This document shows positions 16,346-27,331 of a stretch of DNA of 37,166 nucleotides, one piece after another (the first letter of the stretch is position 1; every line of letters starts with the position of its first letter). The stretch is from contig JBAYQE010000016.1 of NCBI GenBank assembly GCA_041677345.1, positions 1 to 37,166 of the forward strand, written 5' to 3'. The notes beneath the pieces are model-generated. The model did no database searches. It saw only the letters and a list, made by a program, of their open reading frames with translations, and was not told where the DNA came from. Made by a program: the position numbers and the translations under genes. This DNA comes from JALOAT01 sp041677345. Lineage in GTDB: Bacteria > Pseudomonadota > Gammaproteobacteria > Thiohalomonadales > Thiohalomonadaceae.

Positions 16346-17713
16346 GTGACGTCTGCGGTGTGGAAAAAATGTCTTGAATGGCTGGAGCAGGACCTCCCCG
16401 CCCAGCACTTCAATACGTGGATTCGACCCCTGCAGGCGGAACAGGATGGGACGGTACTACGGCTGCTCGCACCGAACAAGTTCGTGCTGGAGTGGGTGAA
16501 GGACAAGTACGCAGTCCGCATCAAGGAATTGTTGAGCCAGTTCGAGGATGGCCAGGCCATGGCCCTGGCGTTTGCCGTGGGCAGCCGCCGTGCCACGCCC
16601 ACCACCTCCCCGGCCGTGCCGCGGCTGGAGGTTGGCCCGGCGCAGCGGGTCGACGAGACGCGCGGGGCCACAAGCGTGCAGGCCCCTGCCCGCCGCAGCA
16701 GCCTCAACCCCACATTCCTGTTCAGCAACTTCGTGGAAGGCAAGTCCAACCAACTGGCCCGCGCCGCCTCGATGCAGGTGGGCGAGAACCCCGGTGGCGC
16801 CTACAACCCGTTGTTCCTGTACGGGGGCGTCGGGCTCGGCAAGACACATCTCATGCACGCGGTGGGCAACCTGATCCAGAGCCGCAAGCCCGGCGCGAAT
16901 GTGGTCTACCTGCATTCGGAGCGCTTCGTTGCGGATATGGTGAAAGCCTTGCAGCACAACGCCATCAATGAGTTCAAGCGCTTCTACCGTTCGGTGGATG
17001 CCCTGCTCATCGACGATATCCAGTTCTTCGCCGGCAAGGAGCGCTCGCAGGAAGAATTCTTCCATACCTTCAACGCGCTGCTGGAGGGTCAGCAACAGGT
17101 GATCCTCACCTGCGACCGCTATCCCAAGGAGGTCAACGGTCTGGAGGAGCGGCTCAAATCCCGCTTCGGGTGGGGGCTTACGGTGGCCATAGAGCCGCCG
17201 GACTTCGAGACCCGGGTCGCCATCCTGATGCAGAAGGCCGAACAGGCTCGCATCGCCCTGCCCGAGGACGTGGCTTTTCTCATCGCCAAGCGCATCCGTT
17301 CCAATATCCGCGAACTCGAGGGTGCGCTCCGTCGAGTCATCGCCAACGCACACTTCACGGCACGGCCGATCACGGTGGATTTCGCCAAGGAGGCGCTGAG
17401 CGATCTGCTTGCCTTGCAAGACAAACTGGTGAGTGTGGATAACATCCAGAAGACGGTGGCGGAGTACTATAAGATCCGCGTCACAGACCTGCTCTCCAAA
17501 CGGCGCACGCGCTCGGTAGCTCGGCCACGTCAGGTCGCCATGGCCTTGGCGAAAGAACTGACCAACCACAGCCTGCCCGAGATCGGCGATGCCTTCGGAG
17601 GACGCGACCACACCACGGTACTGCATGCCTGCCGCAAGGTGCGAGAGCTCAAGGAGACCGACTCACGGGTGGCGGAGGACTTTGCAAACCTGTTGAGAAC
17701 CCTGAGTACATGA
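16346..17713 (+). CDS. dnaA: Replication initiator DnaA
   Basis: DnaA binds DnaA boxes and opens the origin in its ATP form. The 455-residue protein has an N-terminal DnaB-interacting domain (residues 1-80), a linker, then the AAA+ core with Walker A GGVGLGKT at 160-167 and Walker B LLIDDIQF. The C-terminal box-binding domain contains GRDHTTVLHACRK. The start is GTG: it aligns with the family N-terminus (Trp at position 6) and has AGGTGA six bases upstream. The gene is flanked by DnaA boxes on both sides. Confidence 0.98.
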   Translation: MTSAVWKKCLEWLEQDLPAQHFNTWIRPLQAEQDGTVLRLLAPNKFVLEWVKDKYAVRIKELLSQFEDGQAMALAFAVGSRRATPTTSPAVPRLEVGPAQRVDETRGATSVQAPARRSSLNPTFLFSNFVEGKSNQLARAASMQVGENPGGAYNPLFLYGGVGLGKTHLMHAVGNLIQSRKPGANVVYLHSERFVADMVKALQHNAINEFKRFYRSVDALLIDDIQFFAGKERSQEEFFHTFNALLEGQQQVILTCDRYPKEVNGLEERLKSRFGWGLTVAIEPPDFETRVAILMQKAEQARIALPEDVAFLIAKRIRSNIRELEGALRRVIANAHFTARPITVDFAKEALSDLLALQDKLVSVDNIQKTVAEYYKIRVTDLLSKRRTRSVARPRQVAMALAKELTNHSLPEIGDAFGGRDHTTVLHACRKVRELKETDSRVAEDFANLLRTLST

Positions 17714-17920
17714 GCGGGTATAAGCTGTGGATAAATTTCGGAAGGGATCCGGTGCACAACTTGTCCACAGGATAAGCCAAGCTTCCACAGGGGGTTGGTC
17801 TCCAAGTAAAAGAGCGTTAAATCAATAAGATAAAGCACATATCCACAGGTGGGGGCTGACTCAATAGTCACTACCAGAAAAGATCAAAAACACTTTTAAT
17901 AAAGTAACGAGGCAAGCCCG
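17714..17920. other. oriC: Probable oriC between dnaA and dnaN
   Basis: Four DnaA-box-like nonamers lie in 122 bases: TGTGGATAA (17726-17734, perfect, reverse), TTGTCCACA (17761-17769), GCTTCCACA (17781-17789, weak) and ATATCCACA (17839-17847). Between and after them is an AT-rich tract (about 17800-17840 and 17870-17905) suitable as the unwinding element. The arrangement matches origins in the dnaA-dnaN gap of pseudomonads as I know them. The same gap must also hold any separate dnaN promoter. Confidence 0.75.
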
Positions 17921-19021
17921 ATGAAGTTCCGAGTCAACAGGGAAACCTTCCTCAAACCGCTGCAGGTCGCGGGAGGCGTGGTCGAGCGCCGACAGACACT
18001 GCCCATCCTGTCGAATGTGCTTCTTCAGGTGAGCGGCGACACCCTTACGATGACCGGTACCGACCTCGAAGTGGAACTCACCACGGCGGCACGTATCACG
18101 GACGGTGAGGCAGGCGAGATAACGGTCCCTGCACGCAAGCTCATCGACATCTGCCGTACTTTGCCGGAAGGGGCAGACATCGAGCTCAAAGTGGATGACG
18201 GCAAGGCCGTGCTGCGATCCGGCCGCAGTCGGTTCAGCCTGGCGACCCTGCCAGCCAATGATTTCCCGGCCACCGATGGCGTGACGGACGGCTTTGATTT
18301 CAGCCTGCCCCAGGCCCAGCTCAAGGAACTCATCGAGCGTACCCAGTTCTGCATGGCCAACCAGGACGTGCGTTATTACTTGAACGGCATGCTGCTCGAA
18401 GTCGATCGCGAGGTGGTGCGCGCCGTGGCCACTGATGGGCACCGCCTGGCGTTCAGCCAGATCAATGCGGATGTGGGCGTATCTGTGAAGCACCAGGTGA
18501 TCATCCCGCGCAAAGGGGTGGGCGAGTTGGGGCGGCTCCTCGGCGACAAGGATGAGCCGGTGGAGGTACGCATGAACGGCAATCACATCCGGGTAAGCTT
18601 CGACGGAATGGTGATGACCTCCAAGCTCATCGATGGCCGTTTCCCCGAGTATGAGCGGGTCATTCCACGCCAAAGCAGCCGGGAAGTGATCGCCGATCGG
18701 GAGTTGCTGCGCCAGGCCCTGACGCGGGCAGCCATCCTTTCGAACGAAAAATACCGCGGCGTGCGGGTCGAACTGAGCGAGGGGCGGCTACGCGCTCTGG
18801 TCAGTAACCCGGAGCAGGAAGAGGCCGAAGAAGAGATCGAAGTGGATTACCGTGGTGAGGCCTTCGAAATCGGCTTCAACGTCAGTTACGTGCTCGATGC
18901 ATTGAACGCGGTGCGGGAAGAAACGGTCAAATTGGGACTGACGGACGCCAACAGCAGTTGTCTGTTGCATGGCGCCGAAGAAACCTCCACACGCTACGTC
19001 ATCATGCCCATGCGGCTCTGA
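17921..19021 (+). CDS. dnaN: DNA polymerase III sliding clamp, beta subunit
   Basis: The beta clamp forms a dimeric ring that tethers polymerase III to DNA. The 366-residue length is standard, and the ends are typical: MKFRVNRETFLKPLQVAGGV at the start and the closing YVIMPMRL. GAGG lies eight bases before the ATG. It is followed after 3 bases by recF, so dnaN and recF are co-transcribed. Confidence 0.98.
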   Translation: MKFRVNRETFLKPLQVAGGVVERRQTLPILSNVLLQVSGDTLTMTGTDLEVELTTAARITDGEAGEITVPARKLIDICRTLPEGADIELKVDDGKAVLRSGRSRFSLATLPANDFPATDGVTDGFDFSLPQAQLKELIERTQFCMANQDVRYYLNGMLLEVDREVVRAVATDGHRLAFSQINADVGVSVKHQVIIPRKGVGELGRLLGDKDEPVEVRMNGNHIRVSFDGMVMTSKLIDGRFPEYERVIPRQSSREVIADRELLRQALTRAAILSNEKYRGVRVELSEGRLRALVSNPEQEEAEEEIEVDYRGEAFEIGFNVSYVLDALNAVREETVKLGLTDANSSCLLHGAEETSTRYVIMPMRL

Positions 19022-19024
19022 AGT

Positions 19025-20095
19025 ATGGCCATAACTCGGCTGGAGGTCAGGGATTTCAGAAACCTGGCCTCGGTCTCGCTCGATCCCGGTCCGCGGCTCA
19101 ACCTCATCGAAGGTCCCAACGGTAGCGGCAAGACCAGTCTCCTCGAGGCGATCCACCTAGCCGGTGTGGGTCGCTCCTTCCTGACCCATCAGCGTCAGAT
19201 CTACATCCGCCAGGGCGCCAGTGACACCACGGTATTCGTGATGCACGGCGCCGGTGAGGAAGCCCAAAGGATCGGGGTGCGCTGCGCTACCACGGGTGAT
19301 ACGGAGTTCCGGCGAAATGGGGAGAAGCTGGATACCCGGGCTGCGCTCGCCCAAGGCATACCCGTGGCGGTGATTACGCCCGACAGCCATGCCCTGGTGG
19401 AGGGCGGACCCAAGGTGCGCCGAGGGTTTCTCGATTGGGGATTGTTCCACGTGGAACATTCTTTCCTGGAGGCCTGGCGGCATTACCAGCGGGCCTTGCG
19501 CCAGCGCAATGCGGCCCTCAGCCAGGGCCACAGGGAAGCGGAGGCTTGGGTGCCTTCTTTGATTGAGATGGGAGAACGCATCGATGGCGCACGCCGCAGC
19601 CTGGTGCAAAGACTGCGCGAGCAGCTGACGGGCTCTCCCCTCCTCGCAGGTCTGCCGGGTGCGGTGGCCCTGGATTATGAGGCCGGCTGGCTTCGCGACC
19701 GCGGGCTGGGCGAGGCCATTGCCCGTGACCATGAGCGGGACCGCCGGGACGGCTACACCCATAGCGGTCCCCACCGCGCAGAGCTCAAGCTCAGGGTCGA
19801 TGAGCGCCTGGCGACTGACTGCCTTTCACGTGGCCAAGTGAAGCTCCTCGTCTGTGGCCTGTGGCTTGCGCAGTTGAAATTGCTACGCGAGACGCTGGGT
19901 GCACGGCCGGTGGTGCTGCTGGATGACCTCCCGTCGGAATTGGATGAGCGCAATCGCAGTGTGCTTTTGGACGCGCTGTACGCGCTGGAGGCACAGGTTT
20001 TTGTAACGACGACGGATCGTGCCCTCACCCCTTCGCCGCGCGCGGACACCCGATTGTTCCACGTGGAACAAGGCCGCTTCGTCACGGTGATATAA
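19025..20095 (+). CDS. recF: DNA replication and repair ATPase RecF
   Basis: RecF is the SMC-like ATPase that helps load RecA at gapped DNA. The 356-residue protein has Walker A GPNGSGKTSLL at residues 30-40 and the C-terminal signature LSRGQVKLL with Walker B VVLLDDLPSELD. It begins 3 bases after dnaN. Two perfect parS palindromes are embedded in its coding sequence (19443-19458 and 20055-20070); both read in frame as LFHVEQ or LFHVEH, which fits the protein as well as the partition site. Confidence 0.97.
   Translation: MAITRLEVRDFRNLASVSLDPGPRLNLIEGPNGSGKTSLLEAIHLAGVGRSFLTHQRQIYIRQGASDTTVFVMHGAGEEAQRIGVRCATTGDTEFRRNGEKLDTRAALAQGIPVAVITPDSHALVEGGPKVRRGFLDWGLFHVEHSFLEAWRHYQRALRQRNAALSQGHREAEAWVPSLIEMGERIDGARRSLVQRLREQLTGSPLLAGLPGAVALDYEAGWLRDRGLGEAIARDHERDRRDGYTHSGPHRAELKLRVDERLATDCLSRGQVKLLVCGLWLAQLKLLRETLGARPVVLLDDLPSELDERNRSVLLDALYALEAQVFVTTTDRALTPSPRADTRLFHVEQGRFVTVI
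19443..19458. other. parS: parS centromere site 1 (inside recF)
   Basis: TGTTCCACGTGGAACA is a perfect 16-bp palindrome and an exact fit to the parS form used by ParB in pseudomonads and relatives. The complete parA-parB pair is about 16 kb away in this window. Confidence 0.9.
20055..20070. other. parS: parS centromere site 2 (end of recF, before gyrB)
   Basis: A second identical 16-bp palindrome; here symmetry extends to 18 bases (20054-20071). It lies 612 bases from site 1 and ends 20 bases before the gyrB -10 element, covering part of the place where a -35 element would be. Confidence 0.9.
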
Positions 20096-20096
20096 T
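20088..20096 (+). promoter_or_regulatory. Extended -10 promoter of gyrB
   Basis: TGATATAAT is a perfect extended -10 (TG, one base, TATAAT at 20091-20096). It overlaps the recF stop codon TAA at 20093-20095. No good -35 is present at 17 bases, where the end of parS site 2 lies, which suits an extended -10 promoter. The predicted transcript starts near 20103, about 18 bases before gyrB. Confidence 0.7.
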
Positions 20097-20120
20097 GCTC
20101 GCTTCTAAACGGAGCCAGGT

Positions 20121-22541
<2,421 letters not shown>

Positions 22542-22614
22542 TGACCAACCCCGGAGGCCATCGGCCCGACTGAGGGCAATGCGGAGGACGCGGAGCGTGA
22601 ATGGAACACGTGAC

Positions 22615-22638
22615 CTACGGGGCGTGCTCGCTCCGTAG
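22615..22638 (+). terminator. Hairpin downstream of gyrB, possible weak terminator
   Basis: CTACGGGGCG (22615-22624) pairs with CGCTCCGTAG (22629-22638) over ten pairs including one G-T, with a TGCT loop. It lies 74 bases past the gyrB stop. The following bases (CTTCTGTG) have only a poor T run, so termination would be inefficient or factor-assisted. The rest of the 321-base gap 22542-22862 holds no gene that I can support; it ends with the fbp terminator. Confidence 0.45.
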
Positions 22639-22775
22639 CTTCTGTGCCAGATTCTCCAGGCATTCCAGGTGGGGCACGGAAGTAGCCGGTACGGTGCCTT
22701 ACAACGGCTTGCGGGCGGGAAGAAACCACGTGTGAGTGCCCCCTCCCACGGTTCCCTCTTTCTCCTGTGTAGCTC

Positions 22776-22805
22776 AAAAAAAAGGGGAAGGCCTCGGCCT
22801 TCCCC
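22776..22805 (-). terminator. Strong intrinsic terminator of fbp
   Basis: GGGGAAGGC (22784-22792), a CTCG loop and GCCTTCCCC (22797-22805) form a perfect nine-pair GC-rich stem. On the minus strand the stem is followed by eight T residues (22776-22783). It lies 58 bases past the fbp stop. Confidence 0.92.
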
Positions 22806-22862
22806 TCTCTGACCTTCTGCGCGTGCTCCGCTTCTCAGCGGTCCCCGCGTCACGCTCTGTCC

Positions 22863-23873
22863 CTATCCCTCCACGTGGTAGGAAACGATGCGCTCCACCT
22901 CGTTACGCGAGCCCAGGATCACCGGCACGCGCTGGTGCAGCCCAGTGGGCTGGATGTCCATGATGCGTTTCCGGCCCGTGCTGCTGGCACCACCCGCCTG
23001 CTCGATGATGAACGACATGGGATTGGCCTCGTACATGAGGCGCAGCTTGCCACCCTTGTCCTTCATCTTGCTGTCCAGCGGGTACATGAACACGCCGCCG
23101 CGGGTGAGGATGCGGTGCACCTCGGCCACCATGGAGGCCACCCAGCGCATGTTGAAGTCCTTGTCCCGGTCGCCGGTCTTGCCTGCCAGGCACTCGTCCA
23201 CGTAACGCTTCACCGGCTTTTCCCAGAAACGCATGTTGGAGGCGTTGATGGCGAATTCGTTGGTGTCTGCCGGGATCTGGATGTTCGGGTGAGTAAGTAC
23301 AAACTCACCAATACTCTGGTCCAGGGTGAAACCGTTCACGCCATGACCGGTGGTGAGCACCATCATGGTGGAAGGTCCGTAAATGGCGTAGCCGGCGCAC
23401 ACCTGCTCGGTACCGGGCTGCAGGAAGACTTCGGCGGTGGGGTTCTCGCCATTGCTCGGGCAGCGCAGGATGGAGAAGATGGTGCCCACCGACACGTTCA
23501 CGTCGATATTCGACGAGCCGTCCAGTGGGTCGAAGGTGAGCAAGTACTTACCACGCGGGTAGCGCCCGGGGATCTGGTAGATATCATCCATCTCCTCGGA
23601 GGCCATGGCGGCCAGATGGCCCGCCCACTCGTTGGTTTGCAGGAAGATCTCGTTGGAGATGATGTCCAGCTTCTTCTGGGTCTCGCCCTGCACGTTTTCG
23701 GAGCCGGCGCTGCCCAGCACGCCCACCAGGGCGCCCTTGTTCACCAGGCCGGAGATCTGCTTGCACGCGGTGACGATGTCATTGAGCAGCGAGGTGAAGT
23801 CACCCGTGGCGCCCTTGACGCGGCGCTGCTCCTCGATGATGAACTGCGTCAGGGAAACGCGGTTGTTCTGCAT
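22863..23873 (-). CDS. fbp: Class I fructose-1,6-bisphosphatase
   Basis: The enzyme hydrolyses fructose 1,6-bisphosphate to fructose 6-phosphate in gluconeogenesis, and in the Calvin cycle in autotrophs. The 336-residue protein is class I, with the metal-binding signature FDPLDGSSNIDVN (Asp115, Asp118) and the preceding ASEEMDD. It ends just before a strong terminator. It follows plsC on the same strand after 112 bases, so it may be the last gene of the glyQ-glyS-gmhB-plsC run or have its own promoter. Confidence 0.97.
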   Translation of the reverse strand: MQNNRVSLTQFIIEEQRRVKGATGDFTSLLNDIVTACKQISGLVNKGALVGVLGSAGSENVQGETQKKLDIISNEIFLQTNEWAGHLAAMASEEMDDIYQIPGRYPRGKYLLTFDPLDGSSNIDVNVSVGTIFSILRCPSNGENPTAEVFLQPGTEQVCAGYAIYGPSTMMVLTTGHGVNGFTLDQSIGEFVLTHPNIQIPADTNEFAINASNMRFWEKPVKRYVDECLAGKTGDRDKDFNMRWVASMVAEVHRILTRGGVFMYPLDSKMKDKGGKLRLMYEANPMSFIIEQAGGASSTGRKRIMDIQPTGLHQRVPVILGSRNEVERIVSYHVEG

Positions 23874-23972
23874 GGCATGTGGTCCTGTGGTTTCAATGAA
23901 GACGGTTATGTCCGGTCCAATTCCAGACTAATTCTTGTTAACGTCGGCCATGCGGGCCGCGTAAAGAAGTCA

Positions 23973-23981
23973 AGTATATCA
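23973..23981 (-). promoter_or_regulatory. Possible extended -10 element for fbp
   Basis: Reading leftward, TGATATACT is an extended -10 (TG, one base, TATACT) in the plsC-fbp gap, about 100 bases before the fbp start. No clear -35 was found. Confidence 0.35.
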
Positions 23982-23985
23982 TGCG

Positions 23986-24711
23986 TCACTTATGGTCTTG
24001 GGGAGTCCCGCCCAGGGTGGTCATGGCTTCTTCGATCCAGGTCTCGGCCTCCCTTGTGATGACCGCGGCACTCTTGTCGGTGGTCTCGATGGCCGGGCCG
24101 ATGCGCACCTGGATTTCGCCGGGGATCTTGATGAAGCTGTTGCGCCGCCAGTGTTCACCCGCGTTGTGCGCCACCGGCAGTGCAGCTACGCCGGCTTGGC
24201 GGGCCAGTGCAGCACCCCCCGTGGCATAACGGCCGCGGGTACCCGGGGCCATGCGCGTACCCTCCGGGAACACAATGACCCAGAATCCACCACGCAGGCG
24301 CTCCATCCCCTGCTCCACTACTTGCCTGAGGGCTTCACGGCCGGCCTTGCGATCGATGGCTATGGGCCACGCCGCGGCGAGTCCCCAGCCGAAGAAGGGC
24401 ACCCGCAACAACTCCTTCTTCAACACCCAGGTCTGGGTCGGAAAGATGGACTGGAAGGCGATGGTCTCCCAGGTGCTCTGGTGCTTGGCGAGCACCACGG
24501 ACGGGGTCGCCGGGATATGCTCGCGTCCTTCCACGCAGTAACTGATGCCGCAGGTCACGCGCAGCCACCACAAGACGCAGCGGCCCCACAAGGCCAGATA
24601 GCGGTAGCGCACCCTGGGGGCGAGCGGCAAAACCAGAGGCACGGGCAGCACCACGGCCACCGTGACAAGCCACATGCCCGCATAGAAGATCAGTGATCGC
24701 AGCGCGTACAT
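23986..24711 (-). CDS. plsC: 1-acyl-sn-glycerol-3-phosphate acyltransferase (PlsC/LptA family)
   Basis: This inner-membrane enzyme should convert lysophosphatidic acid to phosphatidic acid. The 241-residue protein has an N-terminal hydrophobic region (residues about 8-31), the acyltransferase motif KHQSTWE at 76-82 and FPEGTR at 148-153. The first motif is HX4E rather than the textbook HX4D; I recall the same form in the Pseudomonas homologue encoded after gyrB (PA0005). The start overlaps the gmhB stop (TGATG). Gene order gyrB / acyltransferase / gmhB / glyS / glyQ is the Pseudomonas order with fbp added. Confidence 0.92.
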   Translation of the reverse strand: MYALRSLIFYAGMWLVTVAVVLPVPLVLPLAPRVRYRYLALWGRCVLWWLRVTCGISYCVEGREHIPATPSVVLAKHQSTWETIAFQSIFPTQTWVLKKELLRVPFFGWGLAAAWPIAIDRKAGREALRQVVEQGMERLRGGFWVIVFPEGTRMAPGTRGRYATGGAALARQAGVAALPVAHNAGEHWRRNSFIKIPGEIQVRIGPAIETTDKSAAVITREAETWIEEAMTTLGGTPQDHK

Positions 24712-25250
24712 CAGGCCACCATCAACAGCGTGTCCACGGCCTCGCTCAAGTCGCGGTACACAGGCACGCCTTGCAGCGCATCAGTCTTCGCCAGTGTCCG
24801 TTCACCCTTGCCGGTCCGGACCAGAATAGGCCTCGCACCCACGCAGCGCGCGGCTTCGATGTCCCGCAATGAATCCCCGACGCAGGGGACCCCCGCCAGG
24901 TCCTGACCCAGGCGTTCACCGATCTCGCGCAGCAGTCCGGGCAAAGGTTTGCGGCAGGCACACTGGTCGTCGGGTCCGTGTGGGCAGAACGCAATCATTT
25001 CGATGTGCCCGCCCACCGCGGCGAGGGCACGGCGCAGCTTGCCGTGCATGCTGTTGAGGGTGTCCAGATCGAAATAGCCCCGCGCGAGCCCGGACTGGTT
25101 GGTGGCCACCGCCACCCGGTAGCCGGCCTGGTTGAGGCGTGCGATGGCCTCCAGGCTGCCCGGAATGAAGCGGAATTCGTCCACCGACTTGATGTACTCG
25201 TCGGAGTCCTCGTTGATGACACCGTCGCGGTCCAGGATGACCAGCTTCAT
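24711..25250 (-). CDS. gmhB: D-glycero-beta-D-manno-heptose-1,7-bisphosphate 7-phosphatase
   Basis: GmhB removes the 7-phosphate in synthesis of ADP-heptose for the lipopolysaccharide core. The 179-residue HAD enzyme has the nucleophile motif LDRDGVIN (Asp7, Asp9) and a zinc-loop set Cys89, His91, Cys97 and Cys99 (CPHGPDDQCACRKP). The loop between the cysteine pairs is shorter than in the E. coli enzyme as I recall it. The ATG at 25250 overlaps the glyS stop as ATGA; the open frame upstream is a glyS shadow. Confidence 0.94.
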   Translation of the reverse strand: MKLVILDRDGVINEDSDEYIKSVDEFRFIPGSLEAIARLNQAGYRVAVATNQSGLARGYFDLDTLNSMHGKLRRALAAVGGHIEMIAFCPHGPDDQCACRKPLPGLLREIGERLGQDLAGVPCVGDSLRDIEAARCVGARPILVRTGKGERTLAKTDALQGVPVYRDLSEAVDTLLMVA

Positions 25251-27331
25251 GCTCGGCCCTGCAACCGCGAGATGTCGGCGACTTCGAGGAACAGATCGCC
25301 CAGGCGCTTGAGCAGGGCCAGACGGTTGTCGCGCAGCTTCGCATCGTCCGCCATGACCATGACGGCATCGAAGAAGCCGTCTACCGCCTCGCGCAGGCCG
25401 GCGAGACGGCACAGCGCCTCTTCGTAGCGGCGTGCCTCCAGGAGTGTGCGCACCTCGCCCTCGAGCGCGGCGAGCTGTTCCCCGAGCGCACGCTCCGCCG
25501 GCTCCACGAATAGCGCGGCCTGCACCTCTTCCGGCACAGCGACCTCCGCCTTGCGCAGGATGTTGTGGATGCGCTTGTTGGCTGCCGCCAGACTCTCCGC
25601 CTCGGGCAGACGCCGGAAGGCGGAGACCGCGTGAATGCGTGCGTGGAAGTCCAGCGGGCGCGTCGGCTGCCGCGCGAGCACCGCTTCGAAGGTGTCTGTC
25701 GCGACGCTTACCTCCTGATAGTAGGCACGCAGGCGTTCCATCATGAACTCGAACACCTGCTCGGCGGTGGCCTCCGCCACCTGGACGCCGTCCGCCTGCA
25801 GGCGCTCGACCGCCTGCTGCAACAGCGCGCGCAGGTCCAGATCGAGGCCCTTCTCGATGCAGGTGCGCAGCACGCCGAGGGCGGCGCGGCGCAGGCCGAA
25901 GGGGTCCTTGTCACCGGTGGGCAGTTGGCCGATGCCGAAAATGCCCGCCAGGGTATCGAGGCGATCGGCAATGGCGAGGGCCTGGCCCGTGCCGGTGGAC
26001 GGCAGCGCATCGCCGGCCTGGCGCGGCATGTATTGTTCATCCAGCGCGGCCGCCACATCGGCGGGTTCGCCGTCGTGCAGTGCGTAGTAACGACCCATGA
26101 TGCCCTGCAGCTCCGGGAACTCACCCACCATGGCGGTCATGAGATCACACTTGGCGAGGCGCGCCGCCCGTTCCGCCCTGGCCGGCTCTGCGCCGATCTG
26201 CCGAGCGATGACCCCGGCCAGGGCGGCCACGCGCTCGCTCTTTGCATACAGGGTGCCGAGCTTCTGCTGGAACACCACGGCCTTGAGCGACGCAATGCGG
26301 GCATCGAGGGGCTGCTTGCGGTCCTGATGCCAGAAGAAGCTGGCGTCGGACAGGCGCGGACGGATCACGCGCTCGTTGCCGGCGCGCACGTGATCCGGTT
26401 CGCGGCTGTCGATGTTGGCGATGGCGATGAAATGCGGCATGAGCTGGCCGTCGCCGTCCACCACATGGAAGTACTTCTGGTGACCCTTCATGGACGACAC
26501 CAGCGCCTCGGCGGGTACCTCCAGGAAGCGTTCTTCGAAATCGCCGACGATGGCCACGGGCCACTCCACCAGCGCCGTCACTTCGTCCAGCAGCGCCTCG
26601 TCGATGACGGCATTGCCGCCCAACTGCACCGCCGCCTCCAGCACCTGTGCACGCACCGCCTCGCGGCGCTTGGCGAAATCGGCTATGACGCGGCCTTCCG
26701 ACAACAGCAACGCCTCATACGCCTCGGGTTCGCCGAGATACAGCGGCGCCGGATGATGGAAGCGGTGGCCACGGGTTTCGCGTCCCGAACGCACGCTCAG
26801 GATCTCGCAGTCGATGACCTCGTCACCGAACAGCATCACGACCCAGTGCACGGGACGCACGAACTCGGCGTCGAGATCGCCCCAGCGCATGCGCTTGGGG
26901 ATGGGCAGGCGATCCAGCGCGGCCTGCACGACCTCCGGAATGACCTCGGCGGTCTTGCGCCCCGGCTGTACGCTGCGGTGTACCAGCCAGGCGCCCTTGT
27001 CGGTCTCCACCCGTTCCAGTTGATCCACGGTGACGCCACAGGAGGCGGCAAAGCCCTGTGCCGCCTTGGTGGGCACGCCTTCCTCGTCGAAGGCAGCGGT
27101 GAGCGCAGGGCCGCGGCGTTCCACGGTCTTGTCGCCCTGCCCGATCGGTAGCGCCTTCACCAGCACGGCGAGGCGCCGCGGGCTGGCGAACTCCTGGATG
27201 GACTGGAAACTCAGCCCGGCCTTGCCAAGGCCCTCCTCGACGCCGCGGCGGAAGGCGCCCGATAGCGTGGTCAATGCCTTCGGCGGCAGTTCCTCGGTGC
27301 CGATTTCAATCAACAGATCGCGCGGCATCAT
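25247..27331 (-). CDS. glyS: Glycine-tRNA ligase beta subunit
   Basis: The beta subunit of the tetrameric bacterial glycyl-tRNA synthetase contributes tRNA recognition. The 694-residue length and the opening DLLIEIGTEELPPKAL are typical, as is the anticodon-binding-like C-terminus. Two adjacent ATG codons (27331, 27328) straddle the glyQ stop, so glyQ and glyS are translationally coupled. Confidence 0.97.
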   Translation of the reverse strand: MMPRDLLIEIGTEELPPKALTTLSGAFRRGVEEGLGKAGLSFQSIQEFASPRRLAVLVKALPIGQGDKTVERRGPALTAAFDEEGVPTKAAQGFAASCGVTVDQLERVETDKGAWLVHRSVQPGRKTAEVIPEVVQAALDRLPIPKRMRWGDLDAEFVRPVHWVVMLFGDEVIDCEILSVRSGRETRGHRFHHPAPLYLGEPEAYEALLLSEGRVIADFAKRREAVRAQVLEAAVQLGGNAVIDEALLDEVTALVEWPVAIVGDFEERFLEVPAEALVSSMKGHQKYFHVVDGDGQLMPHFIAIANIDSREPDHVRAGNERVIRPRLSDASFFWHQDRKQPLDARIASLKAVVFQQKLGTLYAKSERVAALAGVIARQIGAEPARAERAARLAKCDLMTAMVGEFPELQGIMGRYYALHDGEPADVAAALDEQYMPRQAGDALPSTGTGQALAIADRLDTLAGIFGIGQLPTGDKDPFGLRRAALGVLRTCIEKGLDLDLRALLQQAVERLQADGVQVAEATAEQVFEFMMERLRAYYQEVSVATDTFEAVLARQPTRPLDFHARIHAVSAFRRLPEAESLAAANKRIHNILRKAEVAVPEEVQAALFVEPAERALGEQLAALEGEVRTLLEARRYEEALCRLAGLREAVDGFFDAVMVMADDAKLRDNRLALLKRLGDLFLEVADISRLQGRA

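Noticed and set aside
25565..27151. 528-codon rightward frame
   Set aside because: It lies wholly antisense to glyS and reads as low-complexity His/Leu/Gly-rich sequence.
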